From Chiridota heheva (taxonomy: Eukaryota > Echinodermata > Holothuroidea > Apodida > Chiridotidae), in the NCBI GenBank assembly GCA_020152595.1, contig JAIGNY010001621.1, forward strand, positions 63,501-127,500: a stretch of 64,000 bases of DNA. The letters run 5' to 3'. The notes beneath the pieces are model-generated. The model was not told the DNA's origin. It searched no databases and worked only from the letters and a program-made list of their open reading frames with translations. Positions 1 through 11,324 of this stretch are shown here, in pieces; position 1 is the first letter of the stretch, and each line of letters starts with the position of its first letter. Position numbers and translations under genes: made by a program.

Positions 1-2279
1 ATCTGCGAATTAATCTGCAGAGTAAAGGGTAAAGCTTGGCATGTGCACCTGAAGTAGACATTTTTCAAACATGAACCTTGCACGGAAAATCCCAATATTG
101 GCAATGCAAATTCTCCGATCTCGCGATAGGCAGATAGGACCGATGAAGTAGATTACGTAACGTTAATCTGGTCATATCAATATGGGATGGGGTGGGGGAG
201 GATGGTGGTGGTGGTGGGGGGAAGAAGGGGGTGTTCGTTCAAGCGAACGAGCGAACGAGACCCTTTTGTTGAGAAAGTGCCCTTTTGTTGAGAAAGTGCC
301 CTTTTGAAATATCAAGGAATAACAAAATAATAAACACCTGGAATTTCAGTTTGTTGCACTTTTATACGAAAAACGAACCCCCTTTCAAATTCCTGGCGAC
401 GAGCCTGGAATGCATCAGTTTCTAAATAGATTACCATTTTGCCAGAAGTATTGTAATGTAGAACACAGTCATGTTTTTTGTGGCATTGAGGGAAAATATT
501 GTTTTGCAAGAAGCTGCATCGAGGGAGAAAAATAATCCTTGCAAGCAATCTGACCGGAATTTCAAAGCTTAATGTACCAGATCTGACGAAGACGAATCTC
601 ATCAAGATCGGAGTTCCGAGGTTTGTCGCTGTTACCTAGGCAACCTCTGTCAAAAAAGAAATGCATTAAAAAAGAAAAAGAATAAGACAATATTATAACA
701 TATTTATGATAACAAAATACAAGATGTCATCAATTTTAAATCTGAAATGCTCGCATGTAACCCATCCCATTCATCACACAGCTCTGGCTATGTCTGTTGG
801 TATTCAGTTGTTTATTGACGTTTCTCTCTAAACGCCTAATTTCACCCGAGGGTCTGTTCAAGTGCAGTAGCTCTTGGCATATGTTTGGCAGATCCTGCTT
901 ATGATAAAATCACCAGTTGTCATCTCCGCTCAGCCACCAAGTCGTGCACCAAAATTAGGTTGAGTAACGGTTGTATCAGAGTTCATAATATGTCACTACT
1001 GTTTTTTTTGCTAGATTCATTTGATTTAATGTGGGTTTCTGGGAATATTTTCATATTTTTGTATAGGATATTTTAGGGTAAAGTTTAATAATAAATGGAG
1101 ATTTGCGGACAAAGCTTTAGCCGACTAACATACTATTTTGGAAGTATGATGATATCAGCGCAGGGGCGTCGGACGTTAGTGTCTTTTGGGATAAGATGAA
1201 GCTTGAACCAAACTTTTTTAGTATCAGATGGTGCTCTTGTACACAAACTGACAGGCGGTGGTCAATTATACGCACCGGCCAAAGGTACAATGATTCACAG
1301 TTCTAGCAACTGCCAGACAACCAATAACAATCATAATTTCATTAATTAAACATTCGGAATTACAACTAAACTCTCATCTCTCCGAAAAATTTCAATTGCA
1401 ATTTGAATTATAATTACAGTGTAAATGTATGGTTAACACATACCAAATCCCAACCTTGCCATATCCTTTAGTTTTCTCCCTATACGGGCAGCCCTTTAGC
1501 GGTTTCCAACGGTTATAAAAGTGCATGGTTCACAACAGTGCTGCGTTGAGAAGAGGGGAGGGGTGATAGCCTCTCTGGATACCATGTGTGTTGGGGATGG
1601 ACCAAACTTTACACGTCATTGTTTACAACACTGATCAGATGACTTGAGAAACGCCCGCACAAAAAATCCCCACCCCTTCTTCTTCACCACTTTCGCTGAC
1701 TCTACATCTTTCGGCGTGCACCATGTATATTATTTATAGTGATTCAGGACAAGCACTGGTGGTGGCATTATTCCCTGCAAAATATGGAGCTGTATATTTG
1801 ACTGTTTGAAATCTCTTGCTGTTATTAGGGCAGTAGGACGGATTAAATCCATGACTGATAACTTTCAACAGATGATACATGCCTGTCATAGACTCTCCAT
1901 TTTGTCAGTTAACGATAACTGCCTGAGCCTCTGTTTGACATAAGGGTCTTGTCATCTTCTCTTTTGTTTATACAGATTCACTAGAAAATTGATTTCTTGG
2001 GATTTGTTTTTACGAAAGACGTTTTGGAAATGTTTTGATGTGTTCAAGAGAAAGATAAAACAATCAATTAAAATAAAGTATAAACAATTTGAATTTTTGG
2101 TTTTGCAAATTGACGTTGTGGACAGATATGCGAGTCGAATGTGTATTAAGTCAAATGATGTTAAACATCACTACTGCTGATAAATAAACATAAATGCTGA
2201 CATAATGATGTTTCGTGATTGGAATTGACCTCGAACTTAAAGGTGTATGAAAATGTAGAGGCATCATTAGCTAAATTGC
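1..2279. other. Non-coding DNA, no gene recognised
   Basis: No reading frame here has recognisable protein content. The stretch holds a G-rich run around 182-232, and a 19 bp direct repeat (CCCTTTTGTTGAGAAAGTG) at 261-279 and 280-298 with a partial third unit to 306. Around 1163 there is CAGGGGCGTCGG, which resembles the terminus of the hAT-like elements found elsewhere in the window. Confidence 0.6.
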
Positions 2280-2704
2280 TTTGAAATTAAGTAAAAACCA
2301 TCAATTAGCAAGCAATTTCATCAGGTAAAATCAGCCTGACCATTTTACATCATTTTTGAATATCAGCCAACAATTTGAAAATTTTATGCAAATTTTGTGA
2401 TGTATTACAACAGTACAAGGTGACCTTGGAATTGTCTTGTGTAATCCTTTTCATAAAATCTGTCCTAAATCTTTGAAGTAGTGCAGGATGCCCCCAATCA
2501 GATTCAAGCAGGAATAAACTTTCTCATCATTTTCAGTGATTAAGATTTAGGAAGAATTACATAAAGATTTTGAGCTGTTCGCGCCCAGACATACATCACA
2601 CAATTTGCATAAATTCAAAATTGATCAGCCATAAATATAAGCCTAAAAGTCTATTTTCAAAATTCCCAAGCTGATCTGCTCAGGTTTCAATACTCTCAAT
2701 TATT
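2280..2704 (+). repeat. Dispersed host repeat (HR), copy 1
   Basis: This segment is alignable by eye with 5820-6312 and partly with 42930-43635, 61020-61110 and (inverted) 33600-33760. Shared landmarks are AAATCAG..TGACCATTTTACA.CATTTT and, further on, CATTTTCAGTGA and ATTTTGAGCT. It has no coding potential. Copy A of the CAGTCCGG element follows directly, as copy B follows the 5820 copy. The class of the repeat is unknown. It may be an old insertion or part of a larger composite element. Confidence 0.5.
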
Positions 2705-3257
2705 TAGTCCGGTCCACGCTTCCGAACAGGAGATCTTCCGATCGGGAAATTTGTTGTCATTATAACCCACAATGCACCTTTCCAAATTCAAATCGCTCTA
2801 AATGTTTAACAGGTTTAAACCAAAGGTAGGAAAAATCTATGCGAAATCTTCAAATTTTAATGATGTAACAGAACGATAGAATTATTTTTTCCATTTTTAC
2901 CAGCGCAAATTTGACTTTCACCAGGGAATTTGTATGTAATCTTTAAAAATTAATTTCATTATTTTTTGAAGAACAGATTTTAACATTTTAATCACCAGCA
3001 AAATTGAGCTCAAATTATACAGAAATATTAATTCCAATATCATTTTCAAAGTATACAACTTCAGAATTACAGAATTTGACAAGCAAAAAATAATAATAAC
3101 GGCTGAACTTATTAGCAGCAATTTTAATTATGGTGACTGCGCATGTCTCGATCTCAAAACAGGGGATCTCAGGAGCGTGGACCGATCAGGAGCGTGGACC
3201 GATCAGGAGCGTGGACCGATCAGGAGCGTGGACCGATCAGGAGCGTGGACAGAACTG
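2705..3257 (+). mobile_element. CAGTCCGG-end non-autonomous element, copy A (subfamily 2)
   Basis: The left end reads TAGTCCGGTCCACGC and the right end is the inverted form (reverse complement CAGTTCTGTCCACGC). The interior matches copy G at 53747-54238 nearly throughout, including the stretch around ACCAGCGCAAATTTGACTTTC and the segment beginning CGGCTGAACTTATTAGCA. It contains a CCGATCGGG palindrome near the left end. The possible flanking duplication (TTATT/CTGTT) is poor. A short minus-strand reading frame inside it also occurs in copy G but looks like a by-product of shared DNA rather than a gene. Confidence 0.65.
3171..3250 (+). repeat. 17 bp tandem repeat, 4.7 copies
   Basis: The unit AGGAGCGTGGACCGATC starts at 3171, 3188, 3205, 3222 and 3239 (partial) with no mismatches. 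It lies at the right terminus of element copy A and includes the GTCCACGC-type terminal sequence, so the element's own end has been amplified. Confidence 0.95.
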
Positions 3258-4729
3258 CTGTTAGAAATTGCCATACATTCCAGCATGTGTTCATATAGAC
3301 CTTGAACTGTTTAAGGTAGTTCGCTTTGGTCTGTTGGTTAAAATGATGTCAGCAAGTTCCTCGAAATATGACCTATTTTTTCAGAAGAAATCAAATTGAA
3401 AAACAAGAATAGAACAAGATTAAGTTCACGGGGTCTGACTTCAGTTTAATCAAAGGATTATAGGTCTGACATTGTCTGGAACAGATCGTTTGAGAGAAAT
3501 ATTCAAGTACTGGATTAAAGTAAATGGAGGATTACTCCAAATTGTCTCTTAAGAATCTATTATTTTGGCAAGAGATGGATGCATTTTAGATAATAATCAT
3601 CACTATTTTGATGGGCATCAAATGGGAAATTTCTATACCGCTCCGTCTGTTCGTGGCGTATAGTTAGATTGTTTTCACTAGGCCGAAGACATTAAATATT
3701 CCTACAATTGACTAATCATGATCTAAAAACTTTCCGATTTACAGAATAGTCAGATAGAATACGCCTAATCTTGTAGAAGCTTTTTTATATTTTATTAATT
3801 TTCAGAAAGATGTTTATATTTCCGGTGCGGTGGACGGGGTGGAGGTGTGATAGGTATGCAACTGTCGTAAATGCTCCCAAAAATATATAAGTGTTGTGCC
3901 ACCAGATTCAAACATCTTCCGCCGTCATGCAATCCTGCATGCGAACTACAATGATTTCCTTCCAAAACGTCCCACAGATACTGGGATGTCGCTAGGGTCT
4001 TCTGAATGAGGGGAAGGGGTGTAGAGGGTGATTCGTGAAGGTGCCTGAGGAGGAACTGTTGATTTTTCAACTGTCATGTTCATTTTTCCAACTGGCGTAC
4101 TGTAGTCAGGTAGTAACATCTCTGCACCGATATCCCCTTTAAATGGCAAAATCATTTTCAGTGTCACAGCGAAACATTTCACATGTTGAATCTAGATTCT
4201 ATAAATAGGCTAAGAATAATTGCACCCCCAGATAAGTGTGCTGTGATGAAAGTAGAGGGCGGTAACTCATCCGTTGCTTCACGATAGGGACGTAATTCTT
4301 GGGTCTATAAATTAAAAAAAGGAGAGGGGGAGGGGAGGAGGAGGCTGCATAAAAACCAACGTTTTAACTAAGATGTACATCTTGAATCCAAAGATTGCAT
4401 AACACTTTTTTCTTTACATTTTGCTTTTTTTACTTTCGGCCAAGTGTGTGTGTGGTGAGAAAGTGTCCACAAAAATTTGATCAAAATGCTGAAATATTGG
4501 TCCAGAAAGTTGATATATACTTAAAATAAAAGCACAAAACAAATGATTTTAAAGTCTTTTTTCACCCTTAATCTTTCATAATATTTTTAATGCAAATTTC
4601 AAATCTTTGGACGGCGATACTCCATTACAAATGGAAACATTTACACAATAAATTTACATAAGTACAATAATACAATATTGCCATCTTTATGTATAAACAT
4701 TACAAATTAAATCCTATAATTTTCTTACT
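3258..4729. other. Non-coding DNA, no gene recognised
   Basis: Only short, unsupported open frames occur here. A purine-rich run (GGAGAGGGGGAGGGGAGGAG) lies near 4320. No repeat family could be assigned. Confidence 0.5.
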
Positions 4730-4733
4730 TTAA

Positions 4734-4964
4734 AGGAGCACTAAACCGAAAATTGAGAGCGTTCGTTTTTGTTAATTTCACAAATATATTATTCACAAAA
4801 GATCAATAAACTTCATGCCTCCATAGCTCACAGACGATTCGAGGGCAAATGTTGCTTGAATATTCATATTAATCGCAATATTTCTATACCGTTGCGTCTA
4901 AAAGAAGCATTTGATTTTATGGGACCCCCAAATATGCGCCCTCACTTTTCGGTCTAGTGCTCCT
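4734..4964 (+). mobile_element. TTAA-flanked MITE, family T1, copy 1
   Basis: A 231 bp element is bounded on both sides by TTAA (4730-4733 and 4965-4968). Its inverted termini are AGGAGCACTAAACCGAAAA on the left and, as reverse complement, AGGAGCACTAGACCGAAAA on the right. A second copy lies inverted at 43031-43260. The TTAA duplication is the hallmark of piggyBac and Kolobok transposons. The AGGA start does not match the usual piggyBac CCC terminus, so a Kolobok-like origin is my inference. There is no coding capacity. Confidence 0.85.
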
Positions 4965-4968
4965 TTAA

Positions 4969-5819
4969 TTAAAAACATAAGCATTTATTCAGTAATCAGC
5001 TGGGATATTAACCGCATTTATGACAAGAACAAAATAAATAACGTTTTTTTATAATAAAAAACACGCCTGGAAATTTCACGTTTTTAAAGAGTGACTAAAG
5101 AAAATCTATTGTACACTTCATGAAATATCAAAATAGCATTACACGAATAGTGTGAAAAAACATTTGCGAGCATTTTAGAACGACAAGTTAATCAGTTAAT
5201 TACAGTGTTTTAATTGTATTATTCTTGTGTTTGCAGTTTGATAATCAATCAATGTTCAATTATGTCTAAAAGACATTCAATTCTGGAATAGTGGGACTAA
5301 AATGTTCACGACTGTTTTTTCCCCATGCAGTATCTGACCTGACCTTTCACCCCACTTTCGAATATTTGATCTTAGGACTCATGAGGGACAAAAGTTGTTG
5401 CTATTAAACACAAACGATCTAAGCTGAGGACTAACACAGCTAACAAAGAACGTCCCTTCCTTCAAGTGCGTTAGGAGTCTCTTAAAGCTTCCTCTCCAAA
5501 CAGAGGCAGAGTGTTCGAGTGGTCCTTTTAGCGCAGACTGATGACGTAACCGTATTTATTCTTACATCTTGAGGAACTTGCACTATAATCAGTGGAACAA
5601 CAAGACAAACTCTCTGATACAAAACGTCTGGATACAAAAGTTTGCACCGATGTTTTGTTCTCACGAAAAGAAGCAACTTGAGTGACAAAATCACTATTTG
5701 TTATGCCATACCATTCAGCCATTAACAAAGAATCTCATGGGTATGCACAAGTGCCGTTTTGTTCAAAGTGGATATTTTTAAAGATCTGTATAGACAGGTA
5801 ACAACTTTGGGCTTAACTG
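4969..5819. other. Non-coding DNA, no gene recognised
   Basis: AT-rich DNA with short unsupported frames. Two overlapping minus-strand frames around 5482-5728 share the same DNA and neither resembles a known protein. Confidence 0.5.
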
Positions 5820-6312
5820 GGAGAAAATAATATATAGCTCATGAAAATAGTAACAAATTTTATCAAAATCAGTTAAAATTTGACTATTTTACAGCATTTT
5901 GATTTTAGAGCACTGTCATAATAAATTGTACAAATTTGATTGTAATTTTGTGACATCACAACAAAAAAACCTATTAATTTCCTTTTGTTAATGTATTCTT
6001 CAATATCTGATTATACTGTTCTTTGAATGGGAGAAGTTGAATATGACCAACATATCTATATCCTCATGCCCTCTATAAAAATTTAGCAGGAGAAGAAATT
6101 CTGATGATTTTCAGTGACAAAATTTTGGGGCAGAAATTTAAAGAATTACAATAACAATTTTGAGCTTTCCACTCCTTTCATACATCGAAACTTTTGCATT
6201 CATTACAAATTCTTGGAAGTATGATTAATCAGGTAATCATAACGTGGAAACGATACTTCATTGTGTTCCGCTGCTCTTTTCAGAATTTGAAGCTTTCTAA
6301 GGATTATAATGT
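5820..6312 (+). repeat. Dispersed host repeat (HR), copy 2
   Basis: Homologous by eye to 2280-2704 and 42930-43635. Landmarks are ATCAGTTAAAATTTGAC, TTTTACAGCATTTT, TTTGAATGGGAGAAGTTG (also at ~43352) and ATTTTCAGTGA. Copy B of the CAGTCCGG element begins immediately after it, at about the same offset from the landmark as in copies A and F. Confidence 0.55.
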
Positions 6313-6839
6313 TAGTTATGGTTCGTACCGCTGATAAGTCCCCCGATCGGGAGACTCAAGCATGCGCACTGAGCTTACAGTGATATATGGAAGTCGCCAT
6401 TTTTATTGTGAAGTTTCAGTCATATAACGCTTATCAGTTATTTCATTGAAGGTTTAAAACAAAGTTTGCTTTGTTCATATTCAATTTCGCGAAAGTAAAA
6501 CAACAGCTATCACGCAGTTATTGCTAAAGAATTTTCACAAATCCACGTTATGTCTTATAATTTCAGAAAACCTTGTTAAAGCGCGACTGCCTAACGATAA
6601 CACACAATAAGAATTTATAACTTCTCAAAAACCGCACGGTAAATTTTAAAAGCGCACGTTGAAAAGGTATTTCATTTGCCATTAATTGAAATCGTGAAGA
6701 AAAATTTGAACCCTTTGCAGTGGCCGAGTTCCCCGCGATCGAAATGTGTCTAATTATTTTCTTATTCCTATACAAACTTTAAATTTGAATAGATGCATCG
6801 TGGGATACTTCTGTAAAGGATCCCGTACGAAGCGGACCG
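6313..6839 (+). mobile_element. CAGTCCGG-end non-autonomous element, copy B
   Basis: The left terminus is diverged (TAGTTATGGTTCGTACC). The right terminus reads GTACGAAGCGGACCG. A CCCCCGATCGGGAG palindrome sits at about 6350. The interior is nearly identical to copies C and E and, inverted, to D and F: GCATGCGCACTGAGCTTACA, TTTCAGAAAACCTTGTTAAA and GCGCGACTGCCTAACG are shared. No clean 5 bp flanking duplication remains (AATGT/ATATA). Confidence 0.75.
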
Positions 6840-7530
6840 ATATAACTGTCCATATACATTTAACGAAAATGGTGCTCCGAATCTTTTTAAAGTACAAGGA
6901 TACCTAACAATGGCCGTAATATGAAAATTTACCGAAAATCATTAGCTAGTAACAAATCAAAACCAAAACAGTTAAACATTAATCATTTTACATATTTATT
7001 TCAATTTCTGTATCGGACTCCGCAATATGCAAATTTGAGTTGATAAACTTATGCAATCTGGCGATTCAGTATGCCCGTGGTATAGAAGCGGGAGGGAGGC
7101 AGGGGGAGTTTAGAAGTCCCCTAGCTATTTCGAGGTGGGGCTAAACTACATTTCATAATCGAACGTTTCGAGCAGATAACGCATTGTTGCATGTCGCAAC
7201 TTTAAACTTGGGGAGAAGAGCCCCCTCGCTCACAATTTAGCTGTACACCACTGGTTGAACTTACAAAGTAGATTAAAAAGGACATTAGAAAATAAAGGAA
7301 TTTTGGTCAGCCTTATATCAACAGATAAATAAGGAAATAAGATGTTGTATCAGAACTTGAGGTTCTTTCTTTCATAACTGAAGTATATAGATTTATGAGG
7401 TGTCACAATCTGACAATAGTACTTCAAAAAGACACTAATTTAAACATGAAAAACATCATTTTGAACAAAAAATTGATTTAATTGTTGTTACAATCATTTC
7501 AGAAATTTCATCTTTGTAAAGTATGATTAA
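6840..7530. other. Non-coding DNA, no gene recognised
   Basis: Nothing recognisable except CTGTACACCACTGG near 7240, which resembles a weathered hAT-type terminus (reverse complement CCAGTGGTGTACAG). Confidence 0.45.
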
Positions 7531-7788
7531 AGGAAAGGTATCGTCTCCTAAATAATATTGGAAGTGAACGCCGCCGTGATGGTAACGTCACTTCCGGTTT
7601 TCAACTTTCCTTATTGATTCCGAGAAATCTGTCAAGTTTTCAATAACAAATGTAGGCTTTAATGTTCGGTCCGCTGAATGTGTTATCGAAACATCGCAGA
7701 TTTCTTGCAATCAATAGGAAAAATTGCAGACCGTTGCAAGCACGGCGGCGTTCACTTCTGAATGTGTTTATGGGACAATACATTTCCA
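7531..7788 (+). mobile_element. TTAA-flanked MITE, family T2, full copy
   Basis: A 258 bp element flanked by TTAA at 7527-7530 and 7789-7792. The left arm starts AGGAAAGGTATCGTC and reaches GAAGTGAACGCCGCCGTG. The right arm is its inverse (GCACGGCGGCGTTCACTTC, then GGGACAATACATTTCC). Long arms with a short centre would form a hairpin. Single-arm relatives lie at 26701-26797 and 33186-33280. A Kolobok-like origin is inferred from the TTAA duplication only. Confidence 0.85.
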
Positions 7789-7815
7789 TTAACAAATGAA
7801 AGTATCATGTAGAAT

Positions 7816-8273
<458 letters not shown>

Positions 8274-9550
8274 AGCCTCTTAAAATGCTCAAAAAATGGT
8301 GGGAAATTATCAGAGCGAAAGTTAAATTCAAATAAAGACATGTAAATAAGTGTGAATTGTATACATTTTTCAAGATTCTTCAAAATCTGTTGCATGAAAT
8401 CGAAGATTGAAAGACCTTGGTAGCAAACAAGTTCGAATCTTCCCTTTTTTTGAAGATTGAACGGATGTCTGGAAAACTGTTTGCACTAACATTCATGCTG
8501 CACCATTCCGTTTCACAGTAATAAGATCGTTCTGTGCGTAACTGTCAAATTCATTATGTTCCAAAATCACCTGGTAGGGGTTAAAGTGCAAATATGTATT
8601 TTGGTTGACAATATAAACAATATTACGCAGACAATGTGGCTCTTTACTGATGGCCACGTTTAGAACATTTCAGCAAAATGTTGGAATTTTGCTCTTTTAC
8701 GCTCTTTTTAATTGGCTTGAAATGTTAAATTAAAGAAAAGTATTCTTGATCAATTCCGTTTTAGGTATTGATGTAAACAAATCAAAATCTTATTGATTTT
8801 CTGCTTTTCATTATATATTAAAAATAATTTTTAGTTTAATATTTTACCATGATCAATTCTAGTGTAATATGGTTTTCCCACGTATAAACTAAGGCCTATT
8901 ATCATTACTTTGAAACAATTTAATGGACAAGTAAAAAGGATAGCAACTGTGCTGCAATACACATTGTTTTATATCAGTTTGGTGGCACCTTTGAAGAAAG
9001 TTTGTAGACAAGGTTCACAGCATCGATCCTAAAGATATTTTCTAGAGATTTTAAACGAAATTGGCCAGTATATGTTCACGTCAATAATCATGCACTTTGA
9101 TAATCTATAATAATATAGTGAACCATTAAGGTATGACTTCCGCTATGTGGGCATCTTTAATAAATGGCGGATCAAAGATGTATTTTGTGAAGCAAAGATG
9201 CTTTAATTTCTTAACTGCTATGCAAATTGTTAATATCCACAAGACTACAAATTTACGCATTGTGCATGTTGAGCAATTTAGACAGCCTGGGAAAATATAT
9301 CTCTGCTACCATCATTATCTGGAAATGTGCTGTTGTTAATGTATTAGTGCATTACCCTTTTCAACACAGTTACAAGCTATAGTGAGAAATTGTAATTTTA
9401 AAAAGAACGCAGTTTTACACATTTTACAAATGCGCGTAATAAATTACAACAATATAAATTAATTATATTGTTATATGTTTCATTAAAACATTATAAAACG
9501 TACTTTTCTTGGAAGCATGTTGCGAATTTACCTAAGAGATTTAAACACAC
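8274..9550. other. Non-coding DNA, no gene recognised
   Basis: AT-rich DNA with no recognised repeat family or convincing coding stretch. Confidence 0.5.
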
Positions 9551-9805
9551 AATTACAATGACGGGGTCGTCGCCTGCGTATTCGGTTATGATAGTAACAA
9601 TGCTATCACGAAACGCTTAATACGACCCGGACGAGAACACAGGTACGACGTACGGACAGACATAACATCGACAACCAAGTCAATGTCCATGGCCTTTGAT
9701 AACCCAGTTGTGGTGCACTGGCGTGTCTACCCAACCCAGGCTTGAACCCAGGGCCTCGTGGTCTGTAGACATGTATGATAACCGCTACACCACAGTTGGT
9801 AGACA
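9551..9805 (-). mobile_element. tRNA-derived SINE, copy 1
   Basis: Read on the minus strand, the element starts with a tRNA-like head at 9805-9724. It has an A-box-like TGGTGTAGCGGTTATCA (9776-9792), a B-box-like GGTTCAAGCCT (9738-9748), and acceptor-type arms TGTCTACC/GGTAGACA that pair over 8 bp. A non-tRNA body follows, containing GTTATGTCTGTCCGTACG and ending GACCCCGTCATTGTAATT at 9551. The body and head match 49156-49380. The A-box resembles Val/Asp/His-type tRNAs. The T-arm pairing is imperfect, so this is a retroposon and not a functional tRNA gene. Confidence 0.85.
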
Positions 9806-10362
9806 AGAATTTACCTAAAACATGCTCTCCCTTTAAATATACTGTCAATCTACACGACATTTTCTTGACTAGTTTTAAGATAGTTGAAGACAACTGGACG
9901 CAAACTGATGGGAATAAAGTAATGAGTTGTAAACAAGATGCATGCACTGATAATTATCATGAACCCCCGTCGTTATCATCATCTTTTCATCAGCACAAGA
10001 TAATGTGCTTAGAGGACCATTAACAAATAATACACTCAACCAACTTGCATTGAGTTTCGGACAGCTATTGACCAGTCGCCATTATACGAGTAAGACAGAC
10101 AATAGTCGTCATTTGTTAAAAACCTTCTCACTGTCATTTGGTTCAATAACATAATGGCGCATAGAGTGTTTTGTACCCGTGAAGACATACAGGATAAAGC
10201 ACTAATGGTGAATGTAAGAAAGCATACAAGGAGTTTGGTTTAGACTCGGTATTGGCTGGATTTAACTGTGGGAGAGTGTGTGGACAATGCTATGTAATCA
10301 ACTAATCATATACATAAAACGTACTATTTAGATTACAGTCAAACAAGCAGTGGTGAAAGTGA
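9806..10362. other. Non-coding DNA, no gene recognised
   Basis: No protein family or repeat recognised. It separates the SINE from the duplicated DNA 3' of the Fz gene. Confidence 0.45.
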
Positions 10363-10578
10363 TTTAGAATTTAAAATGTACATTTAAGTAGTTTGATGAA
10401 AATTGCCTCTATTTTTAATATAAGATAAATAATAACCATGTATCAATATGTTAATTGAAAAGAGCCATTTGGGAAAATAATTTAGAATTTCAAATGTACA
10501 TTTAACGATTTTGATGCAAGTTGCCTTTATGCTAAGAATATATGATGAATATTAACCATTATATTTTAATTGAAACTG
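10363..10578 (-). repeat. Direct duplication of ~95 bp (two copies, ~118 bp offset)
   Basis: GATTTAGAATTTAAAATGTA at ~10361 and ATTTAGAATTTCAAATGTAC at ~10480 start two copies that continue through TACATTTAA, TTGATG.AA.TTGCCT and TTAATTGAAA. Together with the larger duplication next to it, this shows that DNA downstream of the receptor gene has been duplicated more than once. Confidence 0.8.
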
Positions 10579-10696
10579 AAGTTGTGAAAATCTGTTTTAA
10601 AAGTTAAAAAAATCATTTTGTACGTTACCAGGTTACGACCGCTGAAAATTGTATGTTAAATTCGTAAGTTCAATTGAGTTTAACTTCATTTCATGA

Positions 10697-11056
10697 AGCA
10701 TTCAATAACATTTATTGTTATATATACTTAATTATTACATATTATTTGTGACGTCAATATTGAAAAATACCCAGTAAGCAACGTATTTTAACACAAATCT
10801 TATAACTGATGATCAAAAGTTAGAATCAATCAGTTTAACATCACGAAATGTTGAGTTGAAAAAAATGTTTAAAGCTGTATAATTATGCATGGAATTTCTC
10901 AAGTGTTTTAAAAAAGAAACATCAACATTTCACAACATAATCTTTAAACTCCAGTCAATGGAAGTGGCGTCAGATATCCGGTGTGCTTGGCTATCCGATG
11001 CCTTGGTCTCCCCAGCAGACGATCTCAGAATTCCCTCCATGAGTGCAATGTTTACC
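10697..11056 (-). pseudogene. Decayed tandem duplicate of the Fz5/8 3' end (C-terminal codons plus 3' UTR)
   Basis: Read on the minus strand, 11056 to about 10945 matches the last ~35 codons of the intact receptor. The KTxxxW region is present as TLHSWREF followed by an in-frame stop (TGA where the intact gene has TTA, Leu). The tail is recognisable (RHRIAK, PLPLTGV) and ends in TAA at the same place. The similarity continues ~240 bp into the 3' untranslated region and stops abruptly at both ends, giving direct repeats of ~355 bp (10697-11056 and 11082-11438). The copy lacks any extracellular or membrane part, so it cannot encode a receptor. Plus-strand open frames over both copies are antisense shadows. 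An AATAAA signal (minus strand, 10711-10716) lies at its distal end. Confidence 0.88.
10711..10716 (-). terminator. Candidate poly(A) signal AATAAA for the Fz5/8 transcript
   Basis: Plus-strand TTTATT reads AATAAA on the coding strand, about 610 bp 3' of the receptor stop codon, at the far end of the decayed duplicate. The equivalent position in the copy next to the intact gene (around 11099) reads AATTAA. Use of this site is inference. Confidence 0.4.
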
Positions 11057-11324
11057 CAATTGAGTTTTCCAATTCATAAAAAGCATGCAATAGCACTTAA
11101 TTGTTTTATATACTTAATCATTAATAATAGTTGTAATTTCGATAATGAAAAATACTCAGTAAATAACGTACTTTAACACAACTTTAGAACTGATGTTCAA
11201 AAGTTACTTTCAACCAGTTGCACATCACGAAACGTTAAGTTTAAAAAAGTTTTAAGCTGTATGTCTATGCACAAAATTTCCCAAATGTTTGAAAAAGAAA
11301 TTCCAACATTTCACAACATAATCT

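Noticed and set aside
2918-3121. Small Leu/Ile-rich protein shared with 53972-54160
   Set aside because: The shared frame lies inside copies A and G of a non-coding mobile element. The similarity reflects DNA homology.
9724-9805. Functional tRNA gene
   Set aside because: T-arm pairing is poor, the anticodon region is irregular, and the head continues into a repeated body, so it is a SINE.
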